Source: an uncultured Siphonobacter sp.
Lineage (GTDB): Bacteria > Bacteroidota > Bacteroidia > Cytophagales > Spirosomataceae
Assembly (NCBI GenBank): GCA_913774715.1
Contig: CAJYHS010000246.1
Coordinates: 19,793 to 83,792 of the forward strand
Length of the DNA: 64,000 nucleotides
Direction of reading: 5' to 3'
In this document: positions 17,047-25,955 of the stretch, in pieces
Position numbering within the stretch: position 1 is the first letter of the stretch
How the letters are laid out: each line of letters opens with the position of its first letter
The notes under the pieces: model-generated
What the model was told of the DNA's origin: nothing
What the model saw: the letters and a program-made list of their open reading frames with translations, nothing else
Databases searched by the model: none
Program-made: the position numbers and the translations under genes

Positions 17047-18702
17047 ATGAATCGTATTACCACTTCACTTCTCATTGCCCTGGTGGCAGGCCTATTTTTC
17101 ATCCCTTTCCTGGGAAACGTTCATTTATTCGACTGGGATGAAATCAATTTTGCCGAAGCCGCCCGGGAAATGATCGTTCTCAAGGATTATTTACGCGTAC
17201 ACATTGATTTCCAACCTTTCTGGGAAAAACCACCGTTTTTTTTCTGGCTTCAGGCTCTGGCCATGAATGTCTTTGGCGTAGGCGAGTTCGCGGCTCGTTT
17301 GCCCAATGCCATCTGCGGAATCATTACGCTGATTTTAATATATCACCTCGGTCAACAGCTTTTTAATCGCCGTTTCGGTTTGGTATGGGTAGCCTGTTAC
17401 CTGGGCTCCATTCTTCCACATTTGTATTTCCGCTCTGGTATTATTGATCCCTGGTTTAACCTCTGGATTTTTCTGGGATTAAACGGCGTGATTTTCTTCC
17501 GTTGGAAAAAAGATCGCTTCAGTATCCGGCTGCCCAAAGGACAATGGTTTTACTTAGTATTAGGTGGATTCTTATTAGGCATTGGAATGCTTACCAAAGG
17601 GCCCGTTGCCTTCATTATTGTTTCGCTGACGCTGGGTGTCTACTTCATCATCAACAGGTTTAAATTCTATATTAGCCCTTTACACTTCCTCATCTTTGCG
17701 TTGATGACTTCGGTCGTAACCGCCATTTGGTACGGGATCGAAACCTATAAAAACGGGTTCTGGTATCTACAGGAGTTTATTAAATACAGTTATCGATTAT
17801 TCTCGACTCCCGATGCTGGACACGGCGGTTTTCCGGGTTATCACTTTGTTATCTTGTTTTTTGGCTGCTTCCCGGCCAGTACGTTTGCTTTGCGGGCCTT
17901 AAACTTTCGTAGTCAGACGGGAGAAACGGATTACCAGCGAGATTATCAAAAATGGATGGTAATTCTGTTTTGGGTAGTATTACTGCTATTTACCATCGTA
18001 AAATCGAAGATTGTACATTACTCTTCGATGTGTTATTTCCCGCTTACGTATTTAGCGGCATTAACGCTGCAATGGATGTGGGAAGGTCGAGTGAAGTTTA
18101 CGACCTGGATGAAAGTAAGCCTGATCGTTTCGGGGGGCGTTTTCGTCCTTTTAACCATTGCCGCTCCCGTGTTATCTAATCACATCGACTGGATTCAGGC
18201 CCAGATTGCTAACGATAAATTTGCCGTAGCCAACCTGAATGCCAAGATTAACTGGACGGGTTGGGAAGCCACACCTGGGGTTGTTTTGGCCATCGTTATT
18301 GCCACGGGATTGTATTTCTTTAACCGCCAGCAATACGCGAAAGGCGTTTCTACGCTGTTTTTAGGAACGGCTGTTTTTGTGACTTTGACGCTTGCCTTTT
18401 TCATTAACCGCATCGAGGGAATCTCGCAGGGGGCGGCCATCCGCTTTTTAGAAGCCCGGCAGGGTGAAGATTGTTACATCGTTACCTATCGATATAGAAG
18501 TTATGCACCGTTCTTTTACGCCCGTCAGCAGCCCGGCCGCCATTTAAGCAGCTGGCAGGACGACTGGGCTTTACGTAGTCCCGAAGTGGATAAGCCCGTG
18601 TACGTTATCACTAAAAATTACTTCGAAGCCGAAACAGATACCATGCCTCAGTTACAGAAAATTGGCTCAGAAAATGGTTTTGTCTTCTACAAGAGGAAAT
18701 AG
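17047..18702 (+). CDS. Family-39 (ArnT/PMT-like) polytopic glycosyltransferase
   Basis: A 551-residue multi-pass inner-membrane protein. The first loop has FDWDEINFAEAAREM and then FWEKPPFFFW, matching the Asp-Glu catalytic pair and the Lys-Pro-Pro motif of ArnT/PMT GT-C enzymes. About a dozen transmembrane segments follow, with a soluble C-terminal domain from about residue 455. It would transfer a sugar from a polyprenyl-phosphate donor to a lipid or glycan on the periplasmic side. Its nearby partner is the family-2 glycosyltransferase at 18813-19577 (convergent), which resembles synthases of such donors. Confidence 0.87.
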   Translation: MNRITTSLLIALVAGLFFIPFLGNVHLFDWDEINFAEAAREMIVLKDYLRVHIDFQPFWEKPPFFFWLQALAMNVFGVGEFAARLPNAICGIITLILIYHLGQQLFNRRFGLVWVACYLGSILPHLYFRSGIIDPWFNLWIFLGLNGVIFFRWKKDRFSIRLPKGQWFYLVLGGFLLGIGMLTKGPVAFIIVSLTLGVYFIINRFKFYISPLHFLIFALMTSVVTAIWYGIETYKNGFWYLQEFIKYSYRLFSTPDAGHGGFPGYHFVILFFGCFPASTFALRALNFRSQTGETDYQRDYQKWMVILFWVVLLLFTIVKSKIVHYSSMCYFPLTYLAALTLQWMWEGRVKFTTWMKVSLIVSGGVFVLLTIAAPVLSNHIDWIQAQIANDKFAVANLNAKINWTGWEATPGVVLAIVIATGLYFFNRQQYAKGVSTLFLGTAVFVTLTLAFFINRIEGISQGAAIRFLEARQGEDCYIVTYRYRSYAPFFYARQQPGRHLSSWQDDWALRSPEVDKPVYVITKNYFEAETDTMPQLQKIGSENGFVFYKRK

Positions 18703-18730
18703 AATAAGAAAGACAGTAAAGTCTGATTAT

Positions 18731-18773
18731 AAAAGAGAAGACCGGGGATAATTAATCCCCGGTCTTCTCTTTT
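18731..18773. terminator. Bidirectional terminator between convergent glycosyltransferases
   Basis: A perfect 19-bp stem (18731-18749 with 18755-18773, core GAAGACCGGGGAT), a 5-base loop and A/T-rich ends on both strands. Confidence 0.92.
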
Positions 18774-18778
18774 GTATA

Positions 18779-18809
18779 ACTGAAAACTAAAAACAGACAA
18801 CTGAAAACG
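18779..18809. repeat. Short AACTGAAAAC repeat, copy 1
   Basis: Two AACTGAAAAC units separated by an A-rich spacer containing CAGAC, directly beside the 3' end of the minus-strand gene. Similar sequence recurs at 42549-42572 and, inverted, at 47279-47313. Confidence 0.45.
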
Positions 18810-18812
18810 AAC

Positions 18813-19577
18813 TTAACGACTGACCGATGTAGTCTTGGCCGTTTTCTTCTTCATGAAATCGCCCCGAGAGAAGAATTTTTCAATCATGCAGTACAGCAGA
18901 ATGAAGAAATAACGACTGCCCATTTCCTTGATTTTAAGCTTTGATTCGCCGTATTTCCGGTTGGTCCAGGAGTTGGGAACAATCTCAAAAGTATAACCCC
19001 GGACGTAAGCCTTCAAAGGTAACTCTACCGTCAGGTTAAAGTGCGGAGAAAGAAAAGGCTTAATGCCTTCAATCGTTTCGCGTTTATAGAGTTTAAAAGC
19101 GTTGGTGGTATCGTTGTACTTGATGCCAATCATCATCCGAATGATCAGGTTAGCCACCCGGTTAATAGTCTTCTTTAAGGCAGGATAATCAATTACTTTA
19201 CCTCCCTTAATCCAGCGAGAACCGAAAACCGCGTCTGCATCCGTTTCCCGCATTTTATAATAATATTTCACCAAGTCTTCTGGATCATCCGATAAATCGG
19301 CCATCATTACCGCTACGCAATCGCCCGAAAAACGCTCTAATCCATAACGAACGGCATAACCGAAGCCATTAGGTCCCAGGTTGGTTTCGAAATGAAGCGT
19401 GGGTATCTGCAGGGATAACTGCTGTAAAACCTGCAAGGTATTATCTTTAGAGTTATCGTTAGTGACAAAAATCTCGTGCTCAATTCCTTCCCGAGCCAAA
19501 GTTTTATATAACGACAGCAACGTTTCAGAAATGGAATCCTGTTCGTTATAGGCTGGAATGACAACGCTGAGTTTCAT
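18813..19577 (-). CDS. Family-2 glycosyltransferase (dolichol/undecaprenyl-phosphate sugar synthase-like)
   Basis: A 254-residue GT-A fold enzyme with LSVVIPAYNEQDSI at the start, NDNSKDNT in the nucleotide-binding region, MADLSDDPEDL as the metal-binding acidic motif (about residues 93-103) and FGSRWIKGG. It lacks long C-terminal membrane helices; one weak hydrophobic stretch (YFFILLYCMIEKFF) may associate with the membrane. This is the layout of DPM1-like enzymes that load a sugar onto polyprenyl phosphate on the cytosolic side. Such a product would feed the family-39 enzymes in this window, but that link is inferred. A perfect -7 element lies 65-72 bp upstream. Confidence 0.84.
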   Translation of the reverse strand: MKLSVVIPAYNEQDSISETLLSLYKTLAREGIEHEIFVTNDNSKDNTLQVLQQLSLQIPTLHFETNLGPNGFGYAVRYGLERFSGDCVAVMMADLSDDPEDLVKYYYKMRETDADAVFGSRWIKGGKVIDYPALKKTINRVANLIIRMMIGIKYNDTTNAFKLYKRETIEGIKPFLSPHFNLTVELPLKAYVRGYTFEIVPNSWTNRKYGESKLKIKEMGSRYFFILLYCMIEKFFSRGDFMKKKTAKTTSVSR

Positions 19578-19641
19578 AACAAGGGAAGGATTGGACGGGA
19601 TTTACGATACGTAATGATAGTAGATAACTAAAATGGTGTAA

Positions 19642-19649
19642 CAAAGATA
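19642..19649 (-). promoter_or_regulatory. Candidate -7 element of the polyprenyl-phosphate glycosyltransferase gene
   Basis: On the minus strand this reads TATCTTTG, a perfect TAnnTTTG, giving a leader of about 58 nt. No clear -33 TTTG is seen. Confidence 0.5.
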
Positions 19650-19706
19650 AAATTTCCTGTCACTATTTCGATACTGACGCATGAAGTAACTCGTCGTATT
19701 GAAAGG

Positions 19707-19735
19707 CAAACGCCGGACTTAAGGCCCGGCGTTTG
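19707..19735 (-). terminator. Terminator-like hairpin after the epimerase gene
   Basis: CAAACGCCGG (19707-19716) pairs perfectly with CCGGCGTTTG (19726-19735). It lies 24 bp beyond the epimerase stop with a moderately T-rich exit on the minus strand. Confidence 0.65.
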
Positions 19736-19758
19736 TTATAAAAAGAGCGGATATTCAA

Positions 19759-20829
19759 TTACGCATGACGCAGACGTTCCGCAATTCCATCGTGGATTTC
19801 TGAAAGGGTAGACGTAATGTCGTAAGTCCAGTTCCAGCCAGGATAATGAGCTTTGAATTTCGATAAATCAGATACGTACCAGATGTGATCCCCAATACGG
19901 TTGGTATCAGAATACGTGTAATTCATCGTATTACCCGTGATTTCTTCACAAACCTTGATGGCTTCCAGCATAGAAACGTTGGCAAAGCGGCCACCTCCGG
20001 CGTTGTATACTTCACCCGCTCGTGGGTTCTGATAGAAGTGCCAGAACATATTCACTAAATCATGAGCGTGAATATTATCACGAACCTGCTTGCCTTTGTA
20101 ACCGAAAATAGTGTAGGAGTTACCCGTAATGGCACATTTCATCAGATACGAAAGGAACCCATGTAACTGAGCTCCCGAGTGGTTGGGGCCGGTTAGGCAA
20201 CCGCCACGGAAAATTCCCGTTTTCAAACCGAAGTAACGACCATATTCCTGTACCAGAACGTCAGCTGCTACTTTCGAGGCACCGAACAGCGAGTGTTTGG
20301 TATGGTCAATGCTCAGATGTTCGTCAATACCATTCTCGTAATAGGCATGATCTTCCGCAATTTCCCAACGCGTTTCTCTTTCTACTAAGGGGAGGAAGTT
20401 AGGGTTATCGCCGTAAACTTTGTTGGTAGAAGTGAAAATGAAAACCGCTTCTGGGCAATGAAGACGAGTCATTTCCAGTAAGTTCAACGTACCCGTTGCA
20501 TTGACGGAGAAATCCGTAAAAGGCTCGCGGGCGGCCCAGTCGTGGCTAGGTTGAGCGGCCGTGTGGACAATAAGCTTAATGTCCGCACCAAATTCTTTAA
20601 AAATGACTTCCAGCTCTTCTACGGAACGAATATCGGCGGTACGGTGGACGTAGTTTGAATATTTTTCCTGAATACGATTCCGGTTCCACTCCGTATTGCC
20701 ATCTGTACCAAAGAAGTATTGACGCATATTATTGTCAACGCCAACTACCTGATCAAATTTATCTGCGAAGAAAGAAACCGATTCACTACCAATCAGGCCA
20801 GCAGAGCCTGTCACTAACGCAATATTCAT
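19759..20829 (-). CDS. NAD-dependent NDP-sugar epimerase (CDP-paratose 2-epimerase-like)
   Basis: A 356-residue extended short-chain dehydrogenase. The NAD-binding GSAGLIG is at 8-14, AAQPSHDWA follows the second strand, and STNKVYGD (134-141) is characteristic of tyvelose/CDP-paratose 2-epimerase relatives. The C-terminal NDP-sugar part has [14 protein letters not shown]. The catalytic YxxxK motif is altered: SLFGASK puts Phe182 where Tyr is expected, while Lys186 is kept. It probably makes a modified sugar nucleotide for surface polysaccharide, in keeping with the EPS genes nearby. The substrate is not determinable. It is transcribed alone between two terminator-like hairpins. Confidence 0.83.
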   Translation of the reverse strand: MNIALVTGSAGLIGSESVSFFADKFDQVVGVDNNMRQYFFGTDGNTEWNRNRIQEKYSNYVHRTADIRSVEELEVIFKEFGADIKLIVHTAAQPSHDWAAREPFTDFSVNATGTLNLLEMTRLHCPEAVFIFTSTNKVYGDNPNFLPLVERETRWEIAEDHAYYENGIDEHLSIDHTKHSLFGASKVAADVLVQEYGRYFGLKTGIFRGGCLTGPNHSGAQLHGFLSYLMKCAITGNSYTIFGYKGKQVRDNIHAHDLVNMFWHFYQNPRAGEVYNAGGGRFANVSMLEAIKVCEEITGNTMNYTYSDTNRIGDHIWYVSDLSKFKAHYPGWNWTYDITSTLSEIHDGIAERLRHA

Positions 20830-20913
20830 GTGTTAAAGGTTTATATAATCACATACAAGCCTAGGGCGTATGTGAAGAAGCTACTAAATTAATAACAATC
20901 TTATGAATGCAAA

Positions 20914-20948
20914 AAAAGCGATACTACTGCCTATAGAGTACCGCTTTT
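20914..20948 (-). terminator. Terminator after the small lipoprotein gene
   Basis: AAAAGCGATACT (20914-20925) pairs, with one mismatch, with AGTACCGCTTTT (20937-20948). On the minus strand the stem exits into a run of seven T. Confidence 0.75.
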
Positions 20949-20974
20949 CATGTATAACTGTTTTTGAAAAAGAA

Positions 20975-21223
20975 TTAATTATGAGTAGATCCCTTTTCAG
21001 ACAATAATTTAAGACGAATATCTTCGGCACGTTGAGCAACACCTTCTTTATCAGGCCAATTTTGTTTCAACTGTGCCGCAGCACTATCAGGAGAAACGCC
21101 ATAGACAGTTTTGTCATTCTTACGAACGTCAGCCTGTTCGATGGTATTTGCTTTTTGATAGGAGCAGGAAGCCAGCAGGCTACCTAGCATAAGAACGGAT
21201 AAAATCGTTTGTACTCGCTTCAT
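20975..21223 (-). CDS. Small putative lipoprotein, function unknown
   Basis: An 82-residue product from the ATG at 21223. An upstream in-frame ATG at 21253 is ruled out because it lies within the promoter -7 element. The N-terminus has a basic start, a hydrophobic stretch and the lipobox LLASC, so Cys19 would be lipidated and the mature part (about 64 residues, highly charged, with KNDKTVYGVSPDSAAAQLKQ) would sit in the periplasm or outer membrane. I recognise no family. It has its own promoter and terminator and so is a single-gene unit. Confidence 0.72.
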   Translation of the reverse strand: MKRVQTILSVLMLGSLLASCSYQKANTIEQADVRKNDKTVYGVSPDSAAAQLKQNWPDKEGVAQRAEDIRLKLLSEKGSTHN

Positions 21224-21250
21224 AAGGAGAATGATGTCAGGGACTGGCTG

Positions 21251-21281
21251 CAAAAATAGGTAGCAATTGATTCAGTACAAA
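21251..21281 (-). promoter_or_regulatory. Bacteroidota-type promoter of the small lipoprotein gene
   Basis: On the minus strand: TTTG (21281-21278), 19 bases, then TATTTTTG (21258-21251). Both elements match the consensus with ideal spacing. The start point would be near 21245. Confidence 0.7.
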
Positions 21282-21415
21282 CACATTATTTGATTTTCAT
21301 GTTTCATAAAAGCTTGAATTAGGCCTGAAATGGAAAAAAATACCATAATTCTTTTATAAAAGTATTCAATAAAGAAGAGTCGAGTATCTTTACTCACGTC
21401 TATGTTTGTCCGCCA

Positions 21416-22606
21416 ATGTTTATGCAAATCTTCCTGGAAAGCCTGCTCTGGCTGTTAATTTTCCTTGTTTTTTATACCTATTTAGGGTACGGTATTTTCC
21501 TCTGGCTTTTGTTGAAAGTTCGGGGAAAGAAAAAAAGCCTGTTTAATGATCAGTATCAGCCCGAGGTAACACTTGTGATTCCGGCTTATAATGAAATGAC
21601 ATGTCTGGCCGAGAAAGTAGAGAATTCCCTGCATTTAAATTACCCGGCTCATTTATTAAAGATTCTGTTTGTAACGGAAGGTTCTACGGATGGAAGCACA
21701 GAGTGGTTGCAGCAACAGTACGGAACCAACGAGCGGATTTCGGTAATGGGGGGAACGCAGCGGCGGGGAAAGATTGAAGCTATCAACCGGGCAATGCAGC
21801 AGGTACGTACGCCATTGGTTATTTATACGGATGCTAACACTAATCTTAACCCGGACGCTGTATCTAATATCGTTCGGCACTTTGCCGATTCGAAGGTAGG
21901 AGCAGTTTCTGGCGAAAAGCGGATTCAGACTTTCGATAATGAAGCTGCCGCCGGAGCCGGTGAAGGGTTATACTGGAAATATGAATCGTTTCTCAAAAAG
22001 CTGGATACCGATTTACACAGCGTAGTAGGAGCGGCAGGTGAATTATTTGCCATCCGAACGGAACTCTACGAGCACGTAGAAAAGGACACCCTGCTCGATG
22101 ATTTCATGATCTCCCTGCGAATTGCCAGTCGAGGCTTCCGGGTGGTATACGATCCTGAAGCGTATGCTCTGGAGCGGCCCTCTTTCTCGATTGGGGATGA
22201 GAAAAAACGGAAAGTTCGTATTGCAGCGGGCGGATTTCAATCCATTGCCCGTTTATCGCATTTACTGAATATTTTCCGATACGGCTGGCTGTCTTTCCAA
22301 TACATTTCCCACCGGGTAATGCGTTGGGCCGTAGCTCCATTTGCGTTACCGCTTATTCTGTTAGTAAACCTGGTACTGGCCTTTAGTACGGGAGGCTGGT
22401 TTTATAAAGCCCTATTGCTTGCTCAAATCGGTTTCTACGGAGCAGCCCTGCTGGGCTATTACTTCGAAAACAGAAAACTACGCATCAAGGCTTTATTCGT
22501 ACCCTATTATTTCTCGTTCATGAACTGGTGTGCTATTCTGGGGTACTTCCGCTATAAGAATGGACTATCTTCGGGAATCTGGGAAAAGGTTCGGCGAGCG
22601 GATTAA
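21416..22606 (+). CDS. Membrane family-2 glycosyltransferase
   Basis: A 396-residue processive-type glycosyltransferase. An N-terminal hydrophobic helix (about 6-30) precedes the GT-A domain with VTLVIPAYNE, TEGSTDGS, the acidic YTDANTNL and the acceptor-side LLDDFMISLR. Three C-terminal hydrophobic segments lie at about 300-385. The QxxRW signature of cellulose-synthase-like enzymes is replaced by KRKVRIAAGGFQS, a variant seen in some exopolysaccharide glycosyltransferases. The start could also be the second ATG six bases on. It faces the EPS operon, and its stop overlaps the stop of the minus-strand gene at 22603. TATCTTTA at 21385-21392 is a near-consensus -7 element. Confidence 0.86.
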   Translation: MFMQIFLESLLWLLIFLVFYTYLGYGIFLWLLLKVRGKKKSLFNDQYQPEVTLVIPAYNEMTCLAEKVENSLHLNYPAHLLKILFVTEGSTDGSTEWLQQQYGTNERISVMGGTQRRGKIEAINRAMQQVRTPLVIYTDANTNLNPDAVSNIVRHFADSKVGAVSGEKRIQTFDNEAAAGAGEGLYWKYESFLKKLDTDLHSVVGAAGELFAIRTELYEHVEKDTLLDDFMISLRIASRGFRVVYDPEAYALERPSFSIGDEKKRKVRIAAGGFQSIARLSHLLNIFRYGWLSFQYISHRVMRWAVAPFALPLILLVNLVLAFSTGGWFYKALLLAQIGFYGAALLGYYFENRKLRIKALFVPYYFSFMNWCAILGYFRYKNGLSSGIWEKVRRAD

Positions 22607-23799
22607 TGATTGATCTGATCTTTTCCAACAATGGTATGGGGCGTGTGTAGAAACCGTCCTTTACTTTTATACATGCGGGTAACCCCACGTAAAAAGCGTA
22701 AGAATAGATTAGGAATTTCTTTGAGTTCACGCCAGCCGATTTTCTCCTTTAAGAATTTGGGAATGATGATGTAAAAGGAAAATAACAGAATAATAAGCTG
22801 GCTGGTAGTCAAGATGGCTAAAGGTAAATCCTGAAGAATCAGACTTAGTAAAATACCGATGGTTAGTAAGCCTAAAAGGATAACCCGGGGTATTAACAAA
22901 GTTTGAAGAGCCTTGTCAAAATAGTCCCAGTTTCCTTTAAAAACGGACAGGAGTCCAGGAATTAAATCAGTTTTAAGAGCCGTAACCTGAGCAGCAATCC
23001 AGCGGGTTCTCTGTTTTTCAAAGATCATAGGGTTCTGAACTTTCTCGTCGTAGCAAAGAGCATTACTCAGAAACTCTATTTTGATATCTCTTTTGAGTAA
23101 GCTCATTTCCAGCGCTTTATCTTCATTCAGGCCGCCAGAAATGTAGATTTCAGAAACCAGATTACGCAACAAGGTGTAATCAAACGCCATACCTGAACCA
23201 ATCAGTCCCGAAGAAAGATTAACGGCCCGGTGAGCCCGACGCAGAATATAGTTATTTAACTCTTCACTTACCGAATCCAGCACAGCCGTTGAAGTGTTGG
23301 TATTTTTTGCGGTTCGATAAGCCTGTAAAACTTTCCATCCCTGCTCAAAACAAGCATTGACTTTCAAAGCAAAATCATTCTCCAGAATGTTATCAGCATC
23401 AACGATCAAAGCAATGTCGTAGACCTTCTGAGTTCTCTGAAGAACCGTGTGTAAGGCAATGGCCTTGGTTGAGTTTTCGAAAGATACCTCTTCAACAGTG
23501 ATGGGCATGGCTCTCAGCGTTTGCAGCGTTTCGGGCTTAAACGAATCGGCAATGACAATGACATCGATTTGGTCGGTAGGATAATTTTGCTGGAGAGCGT
23601 ATTTAGCGGAATCAATGATGACCGTATCCTCTTTGTAAGCAGGAATCATCAGAGCAATTCGGCGATAAGATTTAGGGGCCGTATGGTTATAAGTGGGTGC
23701 TTTATAAAATAAACCTGCGATAGCAAAAAAGAATACGTAGGCAGTACTAAAGGCTGCAATAGTGAAGAAAATAACCAGAATTATATGGATGACAATCAT
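22603..23799 (-). CDS. Family-2 glycosyltransferase, tandem paralogue 2
   Basis: A 398-residue membrane glycosyltransferase with an N-terminal helix (about 5-29), IALMIPAYKEDTV, the metal-binding IVDADN and the QRTRWIAAQ acceptor motif ((Q/R)xxRW type). Two or three C-terminal hydrophobic segments follow, then a basic tail ending near HTPHTIVG. It is clearly a duplicate of the gene at 23857-25047: the same architecture, length and C-terminal pattern (KIGW..L..IP.LFLRFLR...RF.HTPH). It is the last gene of the EPS run; its stop overlaps that of the opposing gene and no terminator is seen. Confidence 0.88.
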   Translation of the reverse strand: MIVIHIILVIFFTIAAFSTAYVFFFAIAGLFYKAPTYNHTAPKSYRRIALMIPAYKEDTVIIDSAKYALQQNYPTDQIDVIVIADSFKPETLQTLRAMPITVEEVSFENSTKAIALHTVLQRTQKVYDIALIVDADNILENDFALKVNACFEQGWKVLQAYRTAKNTNTSTAVLDSVSEELNNYILRRAHRAVNLSSGLIGSGMAFDYTLLRNLVSEIYISGGLNEDKALEMSLLKRDIKIEFLSNALCYDEKVQNPMIFEKQRTRWIAAQVTALKTDLIPGLLSVFKGNWDYFDKALQTLLIPRVILLGLLTIGILLSLILQDLPLAILTTSQLIILLFSFYIIIPKFLKEKIGWRELKEIPNLFLRFLRGVTRMYKSKGRFLHTPHTIVGKDQINH

Positions 23800-23856
23800 A
23801 GTATTGTGATTGAAATGGTTCGTTACAGAGGAAGGTTAGTTAATCCGGTATTACTT

Positions 23857-25047
23857 TTAATTGTTAGGGGTATCATTAACTGAATTATGCGGCGTATGAA
23901 TAAATCGACGGTTCGCTTCTTTGATTTTGGTAAAGGTGCGGAGAAACCGTAAAAACAATCCCGGAATTTGACTCAATTCAGACCATCCAATCTTCTTTTT
24001 GAGTTTCGCGGGAATCGTCATATAAAAACAACCGATTAGCAAAACTAACTGAAGGCTGCTTAAAACAATCAGGTTGATATCTTTTAACAAGAAACTAATA
24101 ACCATACATACGGATAGTGTTCCCAATAAGATGACCCTTGGGAATAATACTGTTTGAATAGCTTTGTCAAAGTAATCAATATTTCCCTTCGTTATTAATG
24201 ACTTTATACCCGAGAATAAATCTCTTTTCAAGTACTTAAATTGAGCCGCAATCCAACGGGTTCGCTGGTTTTCAAAAACTTGCGGAGTCTGAACTTTCTC
24301 ATCATAGCATAGAGCATTGACAAGGTATTCGATTCTGATACCGTTTTGTAGAATTCGTAATTCGAGTTCTTTATCAAATCCGCCTGTTGTTACAATTAGA
24401 GGCATCAATTGCTTAAAAAGATTGTACTCAAAAGCCATTCCTGAGCCAATAAGACCCGAAGATAAACCCAGAGCCCGATGGCCCTGTCTCATTAAATGGT
24501 TATTGATCTCTTCACTTACCGCGTCTAGTAATGCAACGGGGGTATTGACATTTTTAGCTACCCGATGCCCCTGAACTACTCGCCAGCCCGATTCAAAAGC
24601 ATTATTGACCTGATGTAAAAAATCGGGAGCAAGCAGGTTGTCTGCATCCAATACTAAAGCAATGTCATAAGACTCTGGCAGGCGTGCCAAGACCTGATTA
24701 AGTGCTTTGGCTTTCGTTGAAATATCAAACGATACCGTTTGTAAATCAATAGGTAGTTTGCTCAGAGTTTCCAGCGTCTGTTGCTGAAGTGAATCAGCAA
24801 TAACGATAACTGTATAAAAATCCGAAGGGTAATTTTGTTTGAGCAAATGAGTAGCCGACTCTATAATTACTGAATCTTCCCGGTAGGCCGGAATAAAAAC
24901 GGCAATTTTCCTGAATTTATACGGCTTCTTGGTCTGGTAATTCCTTGACTTATATAGAAGTCCTGCCAGGCTAAATATTACAACATATGCTGTTGTAAAA
25001 GCAGCCAGGGCTAAGACTATATAAAGTAAAATAGTTAGAATATACAT
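23857..25047 (-). CDS. Family-2 glycosyltransferase, tandem paralogue 1
   Basis: A 396-residue membrane glycosyltransferase with an N-terminal helix, IAVFIPAYREDSV, the acidic LVLDADN and QRTRWIAAQFK. Hydrophobic C-terminal segments and the tail RRFIHTPHNSV follow. It is closely related to the next gene of the run (22603-23799), from which it is separated by 57 bp. The two presumably arose by tandem duplication and may add successive or alternative sugars to the repeat unit. It would act at the cytosolic face of the inner membrane. Confidence 0.88.
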   Translation of the reverse strand: MYILTILLYIVLALAAFTTAYVVIFSLAGLLYKSRNYQTKKPYKFRKIAVFIPAYREDSVIIESATHLLKQNYPSDFYTVIVIADSLQQQTLETLSKLPIDLQTVSFDISTKAKALNQVLARLPESYDIALVLDADNLLAPDFLHQVNNAFESGWRVVQGHRVAKNVNTPVALLDAVSEEINNHLMRQGHRALGLSSGLIGSGMAFEYNLFKQLMPLIVTTGGFDKELELRILQNGIRIEYLVNALCYDEKVQTPQVFENQRTRWIAAQFKYLKRDLFSGIKSLITKGNIDYFDKAIQTVLFPRVILLGTLSVCMVISFLLKDINLIVLSSLQLVLLIGCFYMTIPAKLKKKIGWSELSQIPGLFLRFLRTFTKIKEANRRFIHTPHNSVNDTPNN

Positions 25048-25076
25048 GGCGGTGTATAGTCGTTTAAAACGTACTA

Positions 25077-25955
25077 CTAATTTTTTAAATTCCAGACAAT
25101 ACCTTGCCAGAATGCTTTTAAGTAATCTTTACGCCCCTGTAAAAGGTATACCAACGAATTTTTAGGAATGGCTAAGAATACAAAATGTAGATAGGTAAAG
25201 AACTGCTGATACCACCTGAAATTTCTGCGAACAAAAAACAGCCGATTTCGGGTCAGGTAAAAGACGCGGAAAGGGCTATCCTTTCCCGTAGATACCGATT
25301 CTTTATGATAAACTACTGATTCAGCTACATACCAGATTTTGAAACCATCGCGTTTGGCCCGGGCACACCAGTCAAGTTCTTCATAATATAGAAAAAATTG
25401 TTCGTCCATAGGGCCTGTTTTTTCCAATACGGCTCTGGACACTAGCATGGAGGCTCCGTGAATATAAGCCGTTGGTCCAGATTGATCAAACTGACCCAAG
25501 TCTTTTTCTCCCATACCAATCGTTTTATTACGGGCTGTAAACGTACTTAGTTCACCCATTCCGGCGTACTGAATTACGTTATCTTCGTAATAATACTTAA
25601 GCTTTGAGCTTGCCATGCCAATGGACGCGTCCTTCTGCATGCAAGCAACTAAAGGCTCGAGAAAACCCGCCTCAACTTCGGTATCATTATTAATAAAAAG
25701 CAGATATTCTCCCGTGGCCTGGGTCACGGCCAGATTATTTCCGCCAGCGAATCCTAAGTTACGGGTACTTTTTAAAAAGGTAACTTCTGGAAAAAGAGGT
25801 TCCAGCGTTTCTGTTCCCGCTACTGGACTCGCATTATCCACTACCCAAATTTCAGTATTTGCGTAGGTGATACCGCGAAGCGAATGTAACAGAGCCGCCG
25901 TGATATCCGGCTGATTATAATGCACCGTAATGATGGATACCTTAGGCTGGGGCAT
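25077..25955 (-). CDS. Family-2 glycosyltransferase (rhamnosyltransferase-like)
   Basis: 292 residues from the ATG at 25955, which overlaps the flippase stop by 14 bp; the longer frame to 25988 is less likely. The GT-A domain has VSIITVHYNQPD, VVDNASP, FINNDTEVE as the acidic metal site and YYEELDWCARAKRDGF, a motif typical of WbbL-type rhamnosyltransferases. No strong membrane helices are seen apart from a moderately hydrophobic C-terminal stretch. It would add one sugar to a lipid-linked intermediate in the cytosol. Sugar identity is inferred from family resemblance only. Confidence 0.86.
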   Translation of the reverse strand: MPQPKVSIITVHYNQPDITAALLHSLRGITYANTEIWVVDNASPVAGTETLEPLFPEVTFLKSTRNLGFAGGNNLAVTQATGEYLLFINNDTEVEAGFLEPLVACMQKDASIGMASSKLKYYYEDNVIQYAGMGELSTFTARNKTIGMGEKDLGQFDQSGPTAYIHGASMLVSRAVLEKTGPMDEQFFLYYEELDWCARAKRDGFKIWYVAESVVYHKESVSTGKDSPFRVFYLTRNRLFFVRRNFRWYQQFFTYLHFVFLAIPKNSLVYLLQGRKDYLKAFWQGIVWNLKN

